Positions 8,147 through 16,752 of a DNA stretch of 46,356 nucleotides are shown here, one piece after another (within the stretch, counting starts at the first letter, position 1; each line of letters begins with the position of its first letter). This DNA comes from an uncultured Amylibacter sp. (GTDB lineage: Bacteria; Pseudomonadota; Alphaproteobacteria; Rhodobacterales; Rhodobacteraceae): contig CAJJAY010000002.1 in the NCBI GenBank assembly GCA_905182285.1, positions 1 through 46,356 of the forward strand, in the 5' to 3' direction. The notes beneath the pieces were generated by a model. The model searched no databases, had not been told where the DNA came from, and worked only from the letters and a program-made list of their open reading frames with translations. A program made the translations under genes and the position numbers.

Positions 8147-10468
8147 ATGACATTAATCAGAAAAATTTCCGGTGCAGCTCACTCTAATCATATTCATGAA
8201 AGCGCCACAAAGCATGTAACAGGAAAAGCAAAGTACTGTGATGATATTACAGAACCAGTAGGGACACTACATGCATATCTAGGGGTCTCAGATGTTGCTC
8301 ATGCTACTATTAAAAGTATGGATTTAACTGCGGTCAAATCAATGCCTGGAGTTATTGGAACTATAACAACATTAGATATACCAGGTATGAACGATATAAG
8401 CCCGACTGGCCAAAATGATGAACCGGTATTTCCAGTAGATACAGTTCAATTTTATGGTCAGCCATTATTTGCAGTAATTGCAAAGACTAGAAAAATTGCA
8501 CGACATGCTGCTAAACTGGCTGTTATAGATTATGATATTTTACCTCACGCTTTAAGTATCTCTAGCGCTCAAAATGTTGGTTATCCACACGTTACAGCTC
8601 CATTAAAGTTAGAACGTGGGAATGTTGATAAGATTAAATCAAAAGGTTCAAATCAAATAAAGGGAGAAATTGCTATTGGGGGTCAAGATCATATGTATCT
8701 GGAGGGTCAAATTGCATTTGCAGTTCCTGGAGAAGATGATGACTTAATCATTCATTGTTCGACACAACATCCTAGTGAAGCACAACATATGGTCGCACAG
8801 GTAATGGGAATACCTAATAATGCAGTAACTGTTAATGTGCGTAGAATGGGTGGTGGTTTTGGTGGAAAAGAAAGCCAAATGAATTTGTTTTGTGTTGTGG
8901 CCGCTATTGCAGCAAAAAAGTGGAACTGTGCTGTAAAGCTTCGCCCTGACCGAGATCAGGATATGACCTCTACCGGAAAGAGGCATGATTTTGTTATTAA
9001 TTATGATGTAACATTTGACAACGATGGTCTAATTAAAACAGTTGATAGTATTTTTTCAGCTAGGTGTGGATATTCATCAGATTTATCGGGTCCGGTTACA
9101 GATCGAGCACTTTTCCATGCTGATAATGCATATTATTATCCAAATGTTAGGCTTTCAAGCCGTCCGATGAAAACAAACACAGTATCTAATACTGCATTTA
9201 GAGGGTTTGGAGGCCCGCAGGGTGTTTTAGCTGCAGAGAGAATAATAGAAGAAATATCATTTATAACCGGGCAAGATCCATTAGATGTTCGAAAGTTAAA
9301 TTTGTATGGAGAAACAGATCGAAATATAACTCCCTATCATCAAGAGATAAAAGATAACATTTTACCAAAGTTAATAAATGAATTGGAGAAAAATGCTAAT
9401 TATCGTGAACGTCGAAATGAAATAAAATCTTTTAATGAATCTTCAAAAATTTTAAAAAAAGGAATAGCTTTAACACCTGTAAAGTTTGGAATTTCTTTTA
9501 CGGCTACTTGGTATAATCAAGCTGGTGCATTAATCCATATTTATAATGATGGTTCAATTCATTTAAATCATGGTGGCACAGAGATGGGGCAAGGCTTAAA
9601 TACAAAAATTGCACAAATTGTTGCTGAAGCTTTTCAAGTAGATTTTGATAGAATTAAGATCACCAAAACCACAACTGAAAAAGTTCCCAACACATCAGCA
9701 ACTGCAGCTTCATCAGGTACAGACCTAAATGGAATGGCAGCGTTAAATGCTGCAGACCAAATCAAAAATAGATTAATAAAATTCGCTGCATCTCACTGGA
9801 ACGTAAAAGAAATTGATATTAAATTTATTTCTAATATGGTCCATGTTGGAAAAGAAGCTTTTAGATTTAACGAATTTATTAAAATGGCTTATATGGAACG
9901 TGTTCAGTTATCTGCAGCCGGCTTTTATAAAACTCCTGATATACATTGGGATAGAGCTGCAGGCAAAGGCAAGCCATTTTATTATTACGCATATGGTGCT
10001 GCATGTTCTGAAGTTTCAATTGATACATTGACGGGTGAGTATCGTGTTGATCAAACTGATATATTGCATGATGTAGGCTGTTCATTAAACCCAGTCTTAG
10101 ATAAAGGCCAGATTGAGGGTGCCTTTATTCAAGGAATGGGTTGGCTAACTTCTGAAGAGTTATGGTGGGATGATAATGGAAAGTTGCAAACTCATGCACC
10201 TTCAACATATAAGATTCCATTAGCTTCAGATAAGCCAAGTATATTTAATGTTGAGCTCGCTGATTGGTCAGAAAATAGGGAACTAACCATTAAGCGGTCA
10301 AAAGCGGTTGGTGAGCCTCCATTTATGTTGGGAATTTCAGTTCTTGAAGCGTTATCAATGGCTATTTCAAGTATAAATAATTACAAGGTTTGCCCTAAAC
10401 TTGATACCCCTGCTACGCCAGAAAGAGTATTAATGGCTGTAGAAAAAATGCAAGAATTAATAAACTAA
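8147..10468 (+). CDS. xdhB: Xanthine dehydrogenase large molybdopterin subunit
   Basis: A 773-aa subunit that carries the molybdenum cofactor and hydroxylates hypoxanthine and xanthine to urate. Recognisable motifs: GGGFGGKES (molybdopterin contact), NTAFRGFGGPQG (active-site region typical of true xanthine dehydrogenases), GGTEMGQGLNTK, and near the C-terminus KAVGEPPFMLG with the catalytic glutamate. Length is close to Rhodobacter capsulatus XdhB (about 777 aa, from memory). A GAGAGGG ribosome-binding site precedes the ATG, 13 bases after xdhA. Its stop overlaps the xdhC start (TAATG). Other members of this hydroxylase family act on nicotinate or aldehydes; the FRGFGGPQG motif and the XdhA/XdhC neighbours favour xanthine. 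Confidence 0.92.
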   Translation: MTLIRKISGAAHSNHIHESATKHVTGKAKYCDDITEPVGTLHAYLGVSDVAHATIKSMDLTAVKSMPGVIGTITTLDIPGMNDISPTGQNDEPVFPVDTVQFYGQPLFAVIAKTRKIARHAAKLAVIDYDILPHALSISSAQNVGYPHVTAPLKLERGNVDKIKSKGSNQIKGEIAIGGQDHMYLEGQIAFAVPGEDDDLIIHCSTQHPSEAQHMVAQVMGIPNNAVTVNVRRMGGGFGGKESQMNLFCVVAAIAAKKWNCAVKLRPDRDQDMTSTGKRHDFVINYDVTFDNDGLIKTVDSIFSARCGYSSDLSGPVTDRALFHADNAYYYPNVRLSSRPMKTNTVSNTAFRGFGGPQGVLAAERIIEEISFITGQDPLDVRKLNLYGETDRNITPYHQEIKDNILPKLINELEKNANYRERRNEIKSFNESSKILKKGIALTPVKFGISFTATWYNQAGALIHIYNDGSIHLNHGGTEMGQGLNTKIAQIVAEAFQVDFDRIKITKTTTEKVPNTSATAASSGTDLNGMAALNAADQIKNRLIKFAASHWNVKEIDIKFISNMVHVGKEAFRFNEFIKMAYMERVQLSAAGFYKTPDIHWDRAAGKGKPFYYYAYGAACSEVSIDTLTGEYRVDQTDILHDVGCSLNPVLDKGQIEGAFIQGMGWLTSEELWWDDNGKLQTHAPSTYKIPLASDKPSIFNVELADWSENRELTIKRSKAVGEPPFMLGISVLEALSMAISSINNYKVCPKLDTPATPERVLMAVEKMQELIN

Positions 10469-11319
10469 TGACAAAATACATTAAAGAATTACAAAACTTT
10501 TTTTTGCGGGATAAAATTATAGTTCAAGTTAATCTAACAAAAGCTTATGGTTCTACCCCACGTAATGAAGATACAAAAATGTTCATCAGTAAGACTGATA
10601 CTTGGGGAACAATAGGTGGTGGACAATTAGAATATTTAATTATTGATCATGCAAGAAATATGTTATCTGAAATGATTAATAATGATACATTAAAAATTCC
10701 GCTTGGCCCAGAAATTGATCAATGTTGTGGAGGTAAAGTAGAGGTTTATTTAAATATAATGACTGAAAAAGATATGCAGTTAACATTGGCTGCATTTGAA
10801 AACATAAATAATAATTTACCGCATGTATATATTATGGGTGCAGGGCATGTTGGACGTGCTTTGGCTTTGCAATTGCAATATTTGCCTGTGAAATGTATTT
10901 TGGTTGATAGTAGAAGTTTTGAACTTTTAAAGTGTAAGGCTGGTGTCGAGAAAAGATTAAGTGCTATTCCTGAAAGAGATATTAAATTATCACCAAAAGG
11001 AAGTGCATACGTAATTCTTACTCACAACCATTCTCTTGATTTTATATTATCTGCGGCAGCCCTAGATAGGGCTGATGCTAATTATGTTGGTATGATTGGA
11101 TCAAGAACGAAAAGAGCAAAGTTTATAAAATGGTATAATGAAAATTATAAAGGCAAATCTACAGAAAAACTTATATGCCCAATTGGGACAGTAAAAAGCC
11201 AAGATAAGAGACCTAGCGTTATTGCATCATTTGTAACAGCAGAAGTAATTAATATGTTAACATTTCATACAAATATTAAAAGCAATCAAGGATCTGATTT
11301 AAGATTAGTTGGTATTTGA
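10468..11319 (+). CDS. xdhC: XdhC, molybdenum cofactor maturation/insertion factor for xanthine dehydrogenase
   Basis: A 283-aa accessory protein, not part of the final enzyme. XdhC binds the molybdenum cofactor, supports its sulfuration and delivers it to XdhB. The N-terminal XdhC/CoxI domain shows AYGSTPRNEDTKMFI and GTIGGGQLEY; a CC pair in IDQCCGGKVEV fits the family's conserved cysteine. The C-terminal half is a Rossmann fold starting at YIMGAGHVGRALAL (about residue 125), with YVILTHNHSLDF and VGMIGSRTKRAKF. Translation is coupled to xdhB by a 1-base overlap. No purine deaminase or urate-pathway gene follows in the window. Confidence 0.9.
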   Translation: MTKYIKELQNFFLRDKIIVQVNLTKAYGSTPRNEDTKMFISKTDTWGTIGGGQLEYLIIDHARNMLSEMINNDTLKIPLGPEIDQCCGGKVEVYLNIMTEKDMQLTLAAFENINNNLPHVYIMGAGHVGRALALQLQYLPVKCILVDSRSFELLKCKAGVEKRLSAIPERDIKLSPKGSAYVILTHNHSLDFILSAAALDRADANYVGMIGSRTKRAKFIKWYNENYKGKSTEKLICPIGTVKSQDKRPSVIASFVTAEVINMLTFHTNIKSNQGSDLRLVGI

Positions 11320-11328
11320 AGAATATAC

Positions 11329-11502
11329 TTATTTATAATTTTTAACATTATTAAGTATAATATTCATAGTCTTTTCTTTGTATCCCATTTTTACTAATTC
11401 TGAAGTTACACGTGATTTACCTAATGAATAAAAGAATGAGTCAAAGCCATAAAATATTCCTAATAAGGGCGCAGAAGTAAATTTCATTAATGTTGGTAAC
11501 AT
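11329..11502 (-). CDS. Small protein (57 aa) downstream of the DUF1127 gene
   Basis: An ATG-initiated frame, starting MLPTLMKFTSAPLLGIFYGF, that runs 57 codons to a TAA at 11329-11331. The C-terminal half reads SLGKSRVTSELVKMGYKEK. That pattern, a short N-terminal segment followed by GRSR-(x)-ASELxxMGY, recurs in tiny alphaproteobacterial proteins encoded beside DUF1127 genes, so I think it is real. It starts 14 bases after the DUF1127 stop on the same strand and is likely co-transcribed. The ribosome-binding site is weak (AAAGAA). Function unknown. It ends 9 bases from the end of convergent xdhC. Confidence 0.6.
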   Translation of the reverse strand: MLPTLMKFTSAPLLGIFYGFDSFFYSLGKSRVTSELVKMGYKEKTMNIILNNVKNYK

Positions 11503-11516
11503 AGTAATTATTCTTT

Positions 11517-11798
11517 TTAATTTAATTTAATTTCAACTGAATTAAAATAACTGTGATCTATGTTAACGCCGCGCTTGATAAGATGATCAATGCAACCATT
11601 TGCAACAGCATTAATATCACCGCGACAAAGACCAATGTCTGCCAAATCTTTATTTGTTAGTTGGTTTAATTCATTAATGGTTTGACGGCATTTTTTTCTA
11701 GACTGTAGTGATTGGTTTATATTTTTCCAAAGAGTTGAAAAAATTTCTGTAGATGGAATTAATTGACTTAAATTAATTGTACTTGATGCGAATGTCAT
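11517..11798 (-). CDS. DUF1127 (YjiS-like) domain protein
   Basis: A 93-aa protein with a DUF1127 core in the middle: a helix with many basic residues (QSRKKCRQTINELNQLT) followed by NKDLADIGLCRGDI, the hallmark ending of the domain. Small Arg-rich DUF1127 proteins in alphaproteobacteria have been linked to RNA binding and to phosphate or C1 metabolism; the role here is not predictable. The protein is longer than the smallest members (about 45-50 aa), with roughly 30 extra residues at each end. A good Shine-Dalgarno (AAGGA on the minus strand, about 9 bases upstream) supports the start. A 57-aa companion follows. Confidence 0.85.
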   Translation of the reverse strand: MTFASSTINLSQLIPSTEIFSTLWKNINQSLQSRKKCRQTINELNQLTNKDLADIGLCRGDINAVANGCIDHLIKRGVNIDHSYFNSVEIKLN

Positions 11799-11975
11799 TT
11801 TAAAAGTCCTTCTTGAATTTTTGTTTTGATTTTAAGTATGGTTTTTTTTTGGACAAAACAATAAACACATTTGCATTACCGCTATGCATTATCTGCAAAC
11901 GTAAATTCATTTAAAATATAGGTAAAATTTTACTACTTAATGTTTGATTTGAAACTTGGTTAATTTATTCATAAA

Positions 11976-12743
11976 TTAAGAAAATATATCATTATCATAT
12001 GATACCTTAGCTAAATATAATCCATGTGGTGGGCATACTGGCCCACAACATGATCTATCTTTTGCTAGTAAGGCTTCATTAACCCTTTCAGGTTCCCAAG
12101 CACCAGCACCAACGCGCTCTAATGTACCTATAAAGCTACGTACTTGATTGTGCAAAAAACTCCGAGCTCTTATTGTGAATTCGAATTCCTTGCCACATTT
12201 TAAATCATGTTCTTGTATACTGATTTCATTTAATGATTTTATTGGGCTTTGAGCTTGGCAAATAGAAGAACGAAATGTTGTAAAGTCATGTTTGCCTATA
12301 AGGTATTTTGCACCATTTCTCATCAAATCTATATTTAGACTATGTTGAATTTGCCAAACCCAGCCGGCATCTACAATTGCTGGTGATCGCCTGCTTAGTA
12401 GTCTAAATTTATAAAGGCGCTCTTTTGCTGAAAATCTCGCATGAAAATCACTATCTACAAGTGAGCATTTTGTGACTGAAATGGGTGCAGGTTTTAAATG
12501 GTGGTTTATTGCCTCTGATAATCTAAAACTTTCCCAAGATTTGTTAAGATCTACATGTGCTACTTGACCAGTTGCATGCACGCCAGCATCTGTTCTTCCT
12601 GCGCCTTGTATTTCAGGGTTTTCAGGTGCAATTTTTGAAATAGCAATTTCAATTGTTTTCTGTACAGATGGAACATCCCGCTGACGTTGCCAGCCGTGAT
12701 AGGGTTTCCCATCATATTCAACTTTTAGTGCATATCGTGGCAT
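11976..12743 (-). CDS. truA: tRNA pseudouridine(38-40) synthase TruA
   Basis: A 255-aa enzyme that converts uridines 38-40 of the tRNA anticodon stem-loop to pseudouridine. The catalytic aspartate is D52 in [17 protein letters not shown]. The N-terminus [18 protein letters not shown] and the C-terminal [13 protein letters not shown] match the family, and the length is normal. The gene is divergent from ileS, with 279 bases between. An AT-only 9-bp palindrome (11960-11979) covers its stop codon; it lacks a T-run in the gene's direction, so I do not call a terminator. Confidence 0.96.
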   Translation of the reverse strand: MPRYALKVEYDGKPYHGWQRQRDVPSVQKTIEIAISKIAPENPEIQGAGRTDAGVHATGQVAHVDLNKSWESFRLSEAINHHLKPAPISVTKCSLVDSDFHARFSAKERLYKFRLLSRRSPAIVDAGWVWQIQHSLNIDLMRNGAKYLIGKHDFTTFRSSICQAQSPIKSLNEISIQEHDLKCGKEFEFTIRARSFLHNQVRSFIGTLERVGAGAWEPERVNEALLAKDRSCCGPVCPPHGLYLAKVSYDNDIFS

Positions 12744-12853
12744 AAATTGTCGATACCTGTTAAATTACAATTTGCCAAGTTTTATTAGTTTAATGAAAAA
12801 CAAAATAAAAATATTTTCTTATAATTATTTGGTCTAAGCGAATGATCTTATGC

Positions 12854-12882
12854 TAGACGTTTTGCTTTCTGCACATTATAAA
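12854..12882 (+). promoter_or_regulatory. Candidate ileS promoter
   Basis: TAGACG (12854-12859) and TATAAA (12877-12882) are separated by 17 bases, matching a housekeeping promoter with a 4/6 -35 and a 5/6 -10. Transcription would begin near 12888-12890, essentially at the AUG of the Ile-rich mini-ORF. Inferred from consensus only. Confidence 0.4.
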
Positions 12883-12889
12883 CAGATAC

Positions 12890-12940
12890 ATGATGGCAGT
12901 ATTTGATATAACTATTCGAATTATTTGCCCGGTGATCTGA
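12890..12940 (+). CDS. Putative Ile-rich leader peptide upstream of ileS
   Basis: The frame reads M-MAVFDITIRIICPVI-stop: 15 or 16 codons, five of them isoleucine (ATA, ATT, ATT, ATT, ATC), including two in a row. It ends 82 bases before the ileS start, and its last codons lie inside the 5' arm of the hairpin at 12928-12957. No Shine-Dalgarno is visible, but the predicted transcript start coincides with its AUG, so leaderless translation is possible. A ribosome stalling at the Ile codons for lack of charged tRNA-Ile would sit just before the hairpin. In AT-rich DNA some Ile enrichment is expected by chance, so this is a hypothesis. Confidence 0.35.
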   Translation: MMAVFDITIRIICPVI

Positions 12941-12957
12941 AAATAAGATCTGCCGGG
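12928..12957 (+). promoter_or_regulatory. GC-rich hairpin in the ileS leader
   Basis: CCCGG-T-GATCT (12928-12938) pairs with AGATC-TG-CCGGG (12946-12957), giving two 5-bp helices separated by a small internal loop, with a 7-base apical loop. It stands out in an AT-rich leader. No U-run follows, so it is not a simple terminator; it could be a pause site or part of a switch with the downstream sequence. It overlaps the end of the mini-ORF. Confidence 0.55.
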
Positions 12958-13002
12958 AAAAGTCGTATGAGTATTCGCGCCGAACAAACCCCTTAAATAA
13001 TT

Positions 13003-13016
13003 TTCCATGACTGGAA
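13003..13016 (+). promoter_or_regulatory. Small hairpin enclosing the ileS ribosome-binding site
   Basis: TTCCA (13003-13007), loop TGAC, TGGAA (13012-13016). The only Shine-Dalgarno-like sequence of ileS (GGAA) lies in the 3' arm, six bases before the ATG at 13023. The 5-bp stem is weak on its own but could lower initiation unless the leader refolds or is melted by ribosomes. Confidence 0.35.
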
Positions 13017-13022
13017 CATGAT

Positions 13023-15911
13023 ATGTGTGCTGACACGCCTGAATATAAAGATACAATAAATTTACCTGTAACTGACTTTCCCATGAGAGCTGGGCTTCCT
13101 GGGCGTGAACCTATTTGGTTAGAACGTTGGTCGCAAATAGGGATATATGATAAGTTAAGGGAGAAAAAAGGACGAGATTCTTTTGTGCTTCATGATGGAC
13201 CACCCTATGCGAATGGTCATCTTCATATTGGTCATGCATTAAATAAAATTCTAAAAGATATGGTTGTTAGATCTCAGCAGATGATGGGAAAAGATGCAAG
13301 GTATATACCTGGCTGGGATTGTCATGGTCTACCAATAGAATGGAAAATTGAAGAGCAATATCGTAAAAAAGGCAAGAATAAAGATGACGTTCCTATAATC
13401 GAATTACGTCAAGAATGCAGAAAATTTGCTGAAGGTTGGGTTGATATTCAACGAGAAGAATTCAAAAGATTAGGTATTACAGGTAAATGGGATAATCCTT
13501 ACTTAACCATGAACTTTCATGCAGAAGCTGTTATTGCTGATGAGTTTATGAAGTTTGCAATGAATGGTTCTTTATATCAAGGCTCTAAGCCAGTTATGTG
13601 GTCGCCTGTTGAGAAGACAGCATTAGCAGAAGCCGAAATTGAATACCATAACCACAAGTCTCACACTATTTGGGTGCCATTTAAATTTAAATCTGCCCCA
13701 GATGAAATAAAAAACGCACGTGTTGTTATTTGGACAACTACGCCTTGGACTATTCCTTCAAACAAGGCTATCGCCTTTAATCCAAAAATTTCTTATGGAA
13801 TATATGAAGTTATTGAAACAGAAGAAGAAAGCTGGACTGCTCCTGGCCAACAGTACATTTTTGCAGATGTTTTAGCAGAAGAAACATTAACAAAATCACG
13901 AGTTGTTAAATTTGAGCGTGTATCTGATGTACATACATCAGACTTGGATGGTGCAATTTGTTCACACCCACTTTCTGAAATGGATGAATATTGGTCATAT
14001 GATGTACCGATGATTGATGGTGATCATGTAACAGATGAAGCGGGAACTGGCTTTGTACACACCGCGCCGAGTCATGGTGCCGATGACTATGAATGCTTTG
14101 TAAAAAGAAATTGGTTAGATCGAATGACCCACAATGTAGGTGAGGCTTCAGAATTTTTGGACCATGTCCCATTTTTTGCAGGCCTAGAAGTATTTGATAG
14201 AAAAGGTAAAGAAGGCAAAGCAAATAATGCAGTAATTGCTAAGTTAGTTGAAGCTGGAGGAATAATAGCGCGCGGTCGTGTTGAGCATAGTTATCCACAT
14301 TCATGGCGGTCCAAAGCACCAATAATATTTAGAAATACACCTCAATGGTTTACTTCAATAGATAAAGAAATTGGTGGAAATAATGAACATGGTAAAACTA
14401 TCCGCCAACGTGCACTCAAAGAAATTGATAATGTAAAATGGACGCCTCAAACTGGTAGAAACCGTTTATACTCAATGATTGAAGCTCGTCCTGATTGGGT
14501 CATGTCTCGACAACGTGCATGGGGAGTACCGTTAACGTGCTTTACACGCAAAAATGCTTTACCAACGGATCCAAATTTCATTCTGCAAGATCAAGCAGTT
14601 AATGACCGGATAGTGGCGGCATTTAAGTTAGAAAGTGCTGATTGTTGGTTTGAAAAAGGAGCAAAAGAGCGCTTTTTAGGTTCAGATTATAATCCTGAAG
14701 AATGGGATCAAGTTTATGATGTTTTAGACGTTTGGTTCGATAGTGGATCTACACATGCTTTTGTAATGCGAGATCGTGACGATGGTGCAGATAATGGCAT
14801 TGCTGACCTTTATTTAGAAGGAACTGATCAACATCGTGGATGGTTTCATTCTTCATTATTGCAATCATGTGGAACAAATGGACGAGCGCCTTATAAAGGT
14901 GTTCTAACTCATGGTTTTACACTCGATGAAAAAGGCATGAAAATGTCTAAATCAGTTGGAAATACGATCGCTCCAGAGCAAGTTATTAAACAGTATGGTG
15001 CTGATATACTCCGTCTGTGGGTTGCACAGGCTGACTATACAGCAGATTTACGAATTGGGCCTGAGATATTAAAGAATGTTGCTGACAGTTATCGCAGACT
15101 TCGAAATACAATGAGATTTATTCTAGGAAATCTTAATGATTTTAAAGATTCAGAAAAAATTGAATATTCCGATATGCCAGAACTTGAACAATGGGTTTTA
15201 CATCGTTTAGCCGAACTTGATTTGGTAGTCAGAGATGGCTACGCGGCTTATGATTTTCAGGGTGTATTCAGTCAAGTTTTCCAGTTTGCAACAGTTGACC
15301 TTTCAAGTTTCTATTTCGACATAAGAAAAGATGTACTTTATTGTGATGATACAGATGGCAAACGACGCAAAGCTGCACGAACTGTGCTTGATATATTATT
15401 TTATCGCATAACAACTTGGCTTGCACCAATGTTATGCTTCACAATGGAAGATGTATGGTTGCAACGTCATAACGAAAATGATGCATCAATACATTTAGTT
15501 GATATTCCAGAAACTCCATCTGATTGGTTGAACGTTGAATTGGCAACAAAATGGGAAACAATTAGAAATGTAAGGCGCGTAGTAACTGGGGCAATTGAAG
15601 TTGAACGCACAGCAAAGAATATTGGTTCCTCACTAGAAGCCGCACCAGAAGTATATTTTAATTCATCAAATAATTTAAAAGATCTATCAGAATCTGTTGA
15701 ATTTGCTGATATTTGTATCACGTCCGATATTAAATTAATTGAAGGAGCTCCATTAGATAAAGGTTTTGTACTAGATGATGTTCCACATGTTGAAGTCATT
15801 TTCAAGAAAGCTGATGGGGATAAGTGCATGCGCTGTTGGAAAACAACAACGGATGTAGGACAACAAAAGCATGATGGTTGCTGCCAACGATGTAGTGACG
15901 CATTAGGTTAA
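13023..15911 (+). CDS. ileS: Isoleucyl-tRNA synthetase
   Basis: A 962-aa cytoplasmic class I synthetase that charges tRNA-Ile. The HIGH signature is in [17 protein letters not shown] (near residue 68) and KMSKS in [12 protein letters not shown] (near 640). The editing domain lies between ([33 protein letters not shown]). The C-terminal zinc finger is present (CMRCWK... CCQRC). The N-terminus, [22 protein letters not shown], matches alphaproteobacterial IleRS and fixes the start at 13023. The leader is unusual (see the adjacent features). In many bacteria lspA follows ileS; here an EamA transporter does, 4 bases downstream. Confidence 0.97.
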   Translation: MCADTPEYKDTINLPVTDFPMRAGLPGREPIWLERWSQIGIYDKLREKKGRDSFVLHDGPPYANGHLHIGHALNKILKDMVVRSQQMMGKDARYIPGWDCHGLPIEWKIEEQYRKKGKNKDDVPIIELRQECRKFAEGWVDIQREEFKRLGITGKWDNPYLTMNFHAEAVIADEFMKFAMNGSLYQGSKPVMWSPVEKTALAEAEIEYHNHKSHTIWVPFKFKSAPDEIKNARVVIWTTTPWTIPSNKAIAFNPKISYGIYEVIETEEESWTAPGQQYIFADVLAEETLTKSRVVKFERVSDVHTSDLDGAICSHPLSEMDEYWSYDVPMIDGDHVTDEAGTGFVHTAPSHGADDYECFVKRNWLDRMTHNVGEASEFLDHVPFFAGLEVFDRKGKEGKANNAVIAKLVEAGGIIARGRVEHSYPHSWRSKAPIIFRNTPQWFTSIDKEIGGNNEHGKTIRQRALKEIDNVKWTPQTGRNRLYSMIEARPDWVMSRQRAWGVPLTCFTRKNALPTDPNFILQDQAVNDRIVAAFKLESADCWFEKGAKERFLGSDYNPEEWDQVYDVLDVWFDSGSTHAFVMRDRDDGADNGIADLYLEGTDQHRGWFHSSLLQSCGTNGRAPYKGVLTHGFTLDEKGMKMSKSVGNTIAPEQVIKQYGADILRLWVAQADYTADLRIGPEILKNVADSYRRLRNTMRFILGNLNDFKDSEKIEYSDMPELEQWVLHRLAELDLVVRDGYAAYDFQGVFSQVFQFATVDLSSFYFDIRKDVLYCDDTDGKRRKAARTVLDILFYRITTWLAPMLCFTMEDVWLQRHNENDASIHLVDIPETPSDWLNVELATKWETIRNVRRVVTGAIEVERTAKNIGSSLEAAPEVYFNSSNNLKDLSESVEFADICITSDIKLIEGAPLDKGFVLDDVPHVEVIFKKADGDKCMRCWKTTTDVGQQKHDGCCQRCSDALG

Positions 15912-15915
15912 TGAT

Positions 15916-16752
15916 ATGAGTATAAGTGTATTTATTGCTGTATTATTTGCAGCAATATTGCACGCGTCATGGAACGCTATTATAAAATTTGGTAATGATA
16001 AGCTTCAAGGGATGGTACTTTTATCATTAGCGCATGGTATAATTGGTTTTTGTTTAGTTATTTTTTTTCCTCTACCAATGGCTAACGCCTGGCCTTGGCT
16101 AATTGCTTCGGTTTGTTTTCATTTATGGTATAAATTATTTTTAACTAGTGCATATGAAAGAGGTGACCTAAGTCGAGTTTATCCAATTGCACGCGGTACA
16201 GCACCTATAATTGTTTTAGTTTTTAGCTCTATTTTCTTAATCGATGCTATATCTTCAAAAGAAATATTTGCAGTGATTTTTATTGGCATTGGAATTTTCA
16301 TATTAGGATTTGGTGTATTTAGAAATAAAGAAACTTTAGCCTTACTTCCATTTGCATTATGCTCAGCTCTTGGGACAGCTGGCTACTCAATAACTGATGG
16401 TCTTGGCGCTAGGGCTGCTGGTAATGTTACAAGTTATATTGGTTGGCTATTTTTCTTAGATGCAATCGTATTCGTGATATTTGCTTTTTTTAGGCGAGGG
16501 TCAAATATTCTACCCAAAAAACCCTCTACTTGGGCATTAGGATTAATAGCTGGATCTGCATCAGTATTAGCTTATTGGATAGCAGTTTGGGCAATGACTA
16601 TTACCCCAATAGTATTAGTTGCTGCCCTACGTGAAACATCAGTTTTATTTGCAGTTTTTATTGGCGTATTCTTCTTCAAAGAAAGAATGGGAAAAAGCAA
16701 AATTTTTGCTTCTGTGTTGATTGTTTTTGGAATAATTATTATGCGCTTTTAG
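15916..16752 (+). CDS. EamA/DMT-superfamily membrane transporter
   Basis: A 278-aa inner-membrane protein with about ten hydrophobic segments arranged as two EamA repeats (roughly 1-135 and 145-278). Family landmarks are the opening AAILHASWNAIIKFG, the end of repeat one with RVYPIARGTAPIIVL, and LRETSVLFAVFIGVFFFKE in repeat two. Members export or exchange amino acids, sugars and other metabolites; substrate cannot be told from sequence. It starts 4 bases after ileS and probably shares its transcript. The 3' end overlaps the convergent pcs gene by 14 bases. Confidence 0.88.
   Translation: MSISVFIAVLFAAILHASWNAIIKFGNDKLQGMVLLSLAHGIIGFCLVIFFPLPMANAWPWLIASVCFHLWYKLFLTSAYERGDLSRVYPIARGTAPIIVLVFSSIFLIDAISSKEIFAVIFIGIGIFILGFGVFRNKETLALLPFALCSALGTAGYSITDGLGARAAGNVTSYIGWLFFLDAIVFVIFAFFRRGSNILPKKPSTWALGLIAGSASVLAYWIAVWAMTITPIVLVAALRETSVLFAVFIGVFFFKERMGKSKIFASVLIVFGIIIMRF

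Noticed and set aside
11960-11979. AT-only palindrome TTAATTTAT-TC-ATAAATTAA as terminator of truA
   Set aside because: It overlaps the truA stop, has no G-C pairs and no T-run in the direction of truA transcription.
12848-13084. Two minus-strand frames across the ileS leader
   Set aside because: They run antisense into the well-supported ileS start, have no ribosome-binding site and show no recognisable family; the hairpins and Ile-rich ORF explain the region better.
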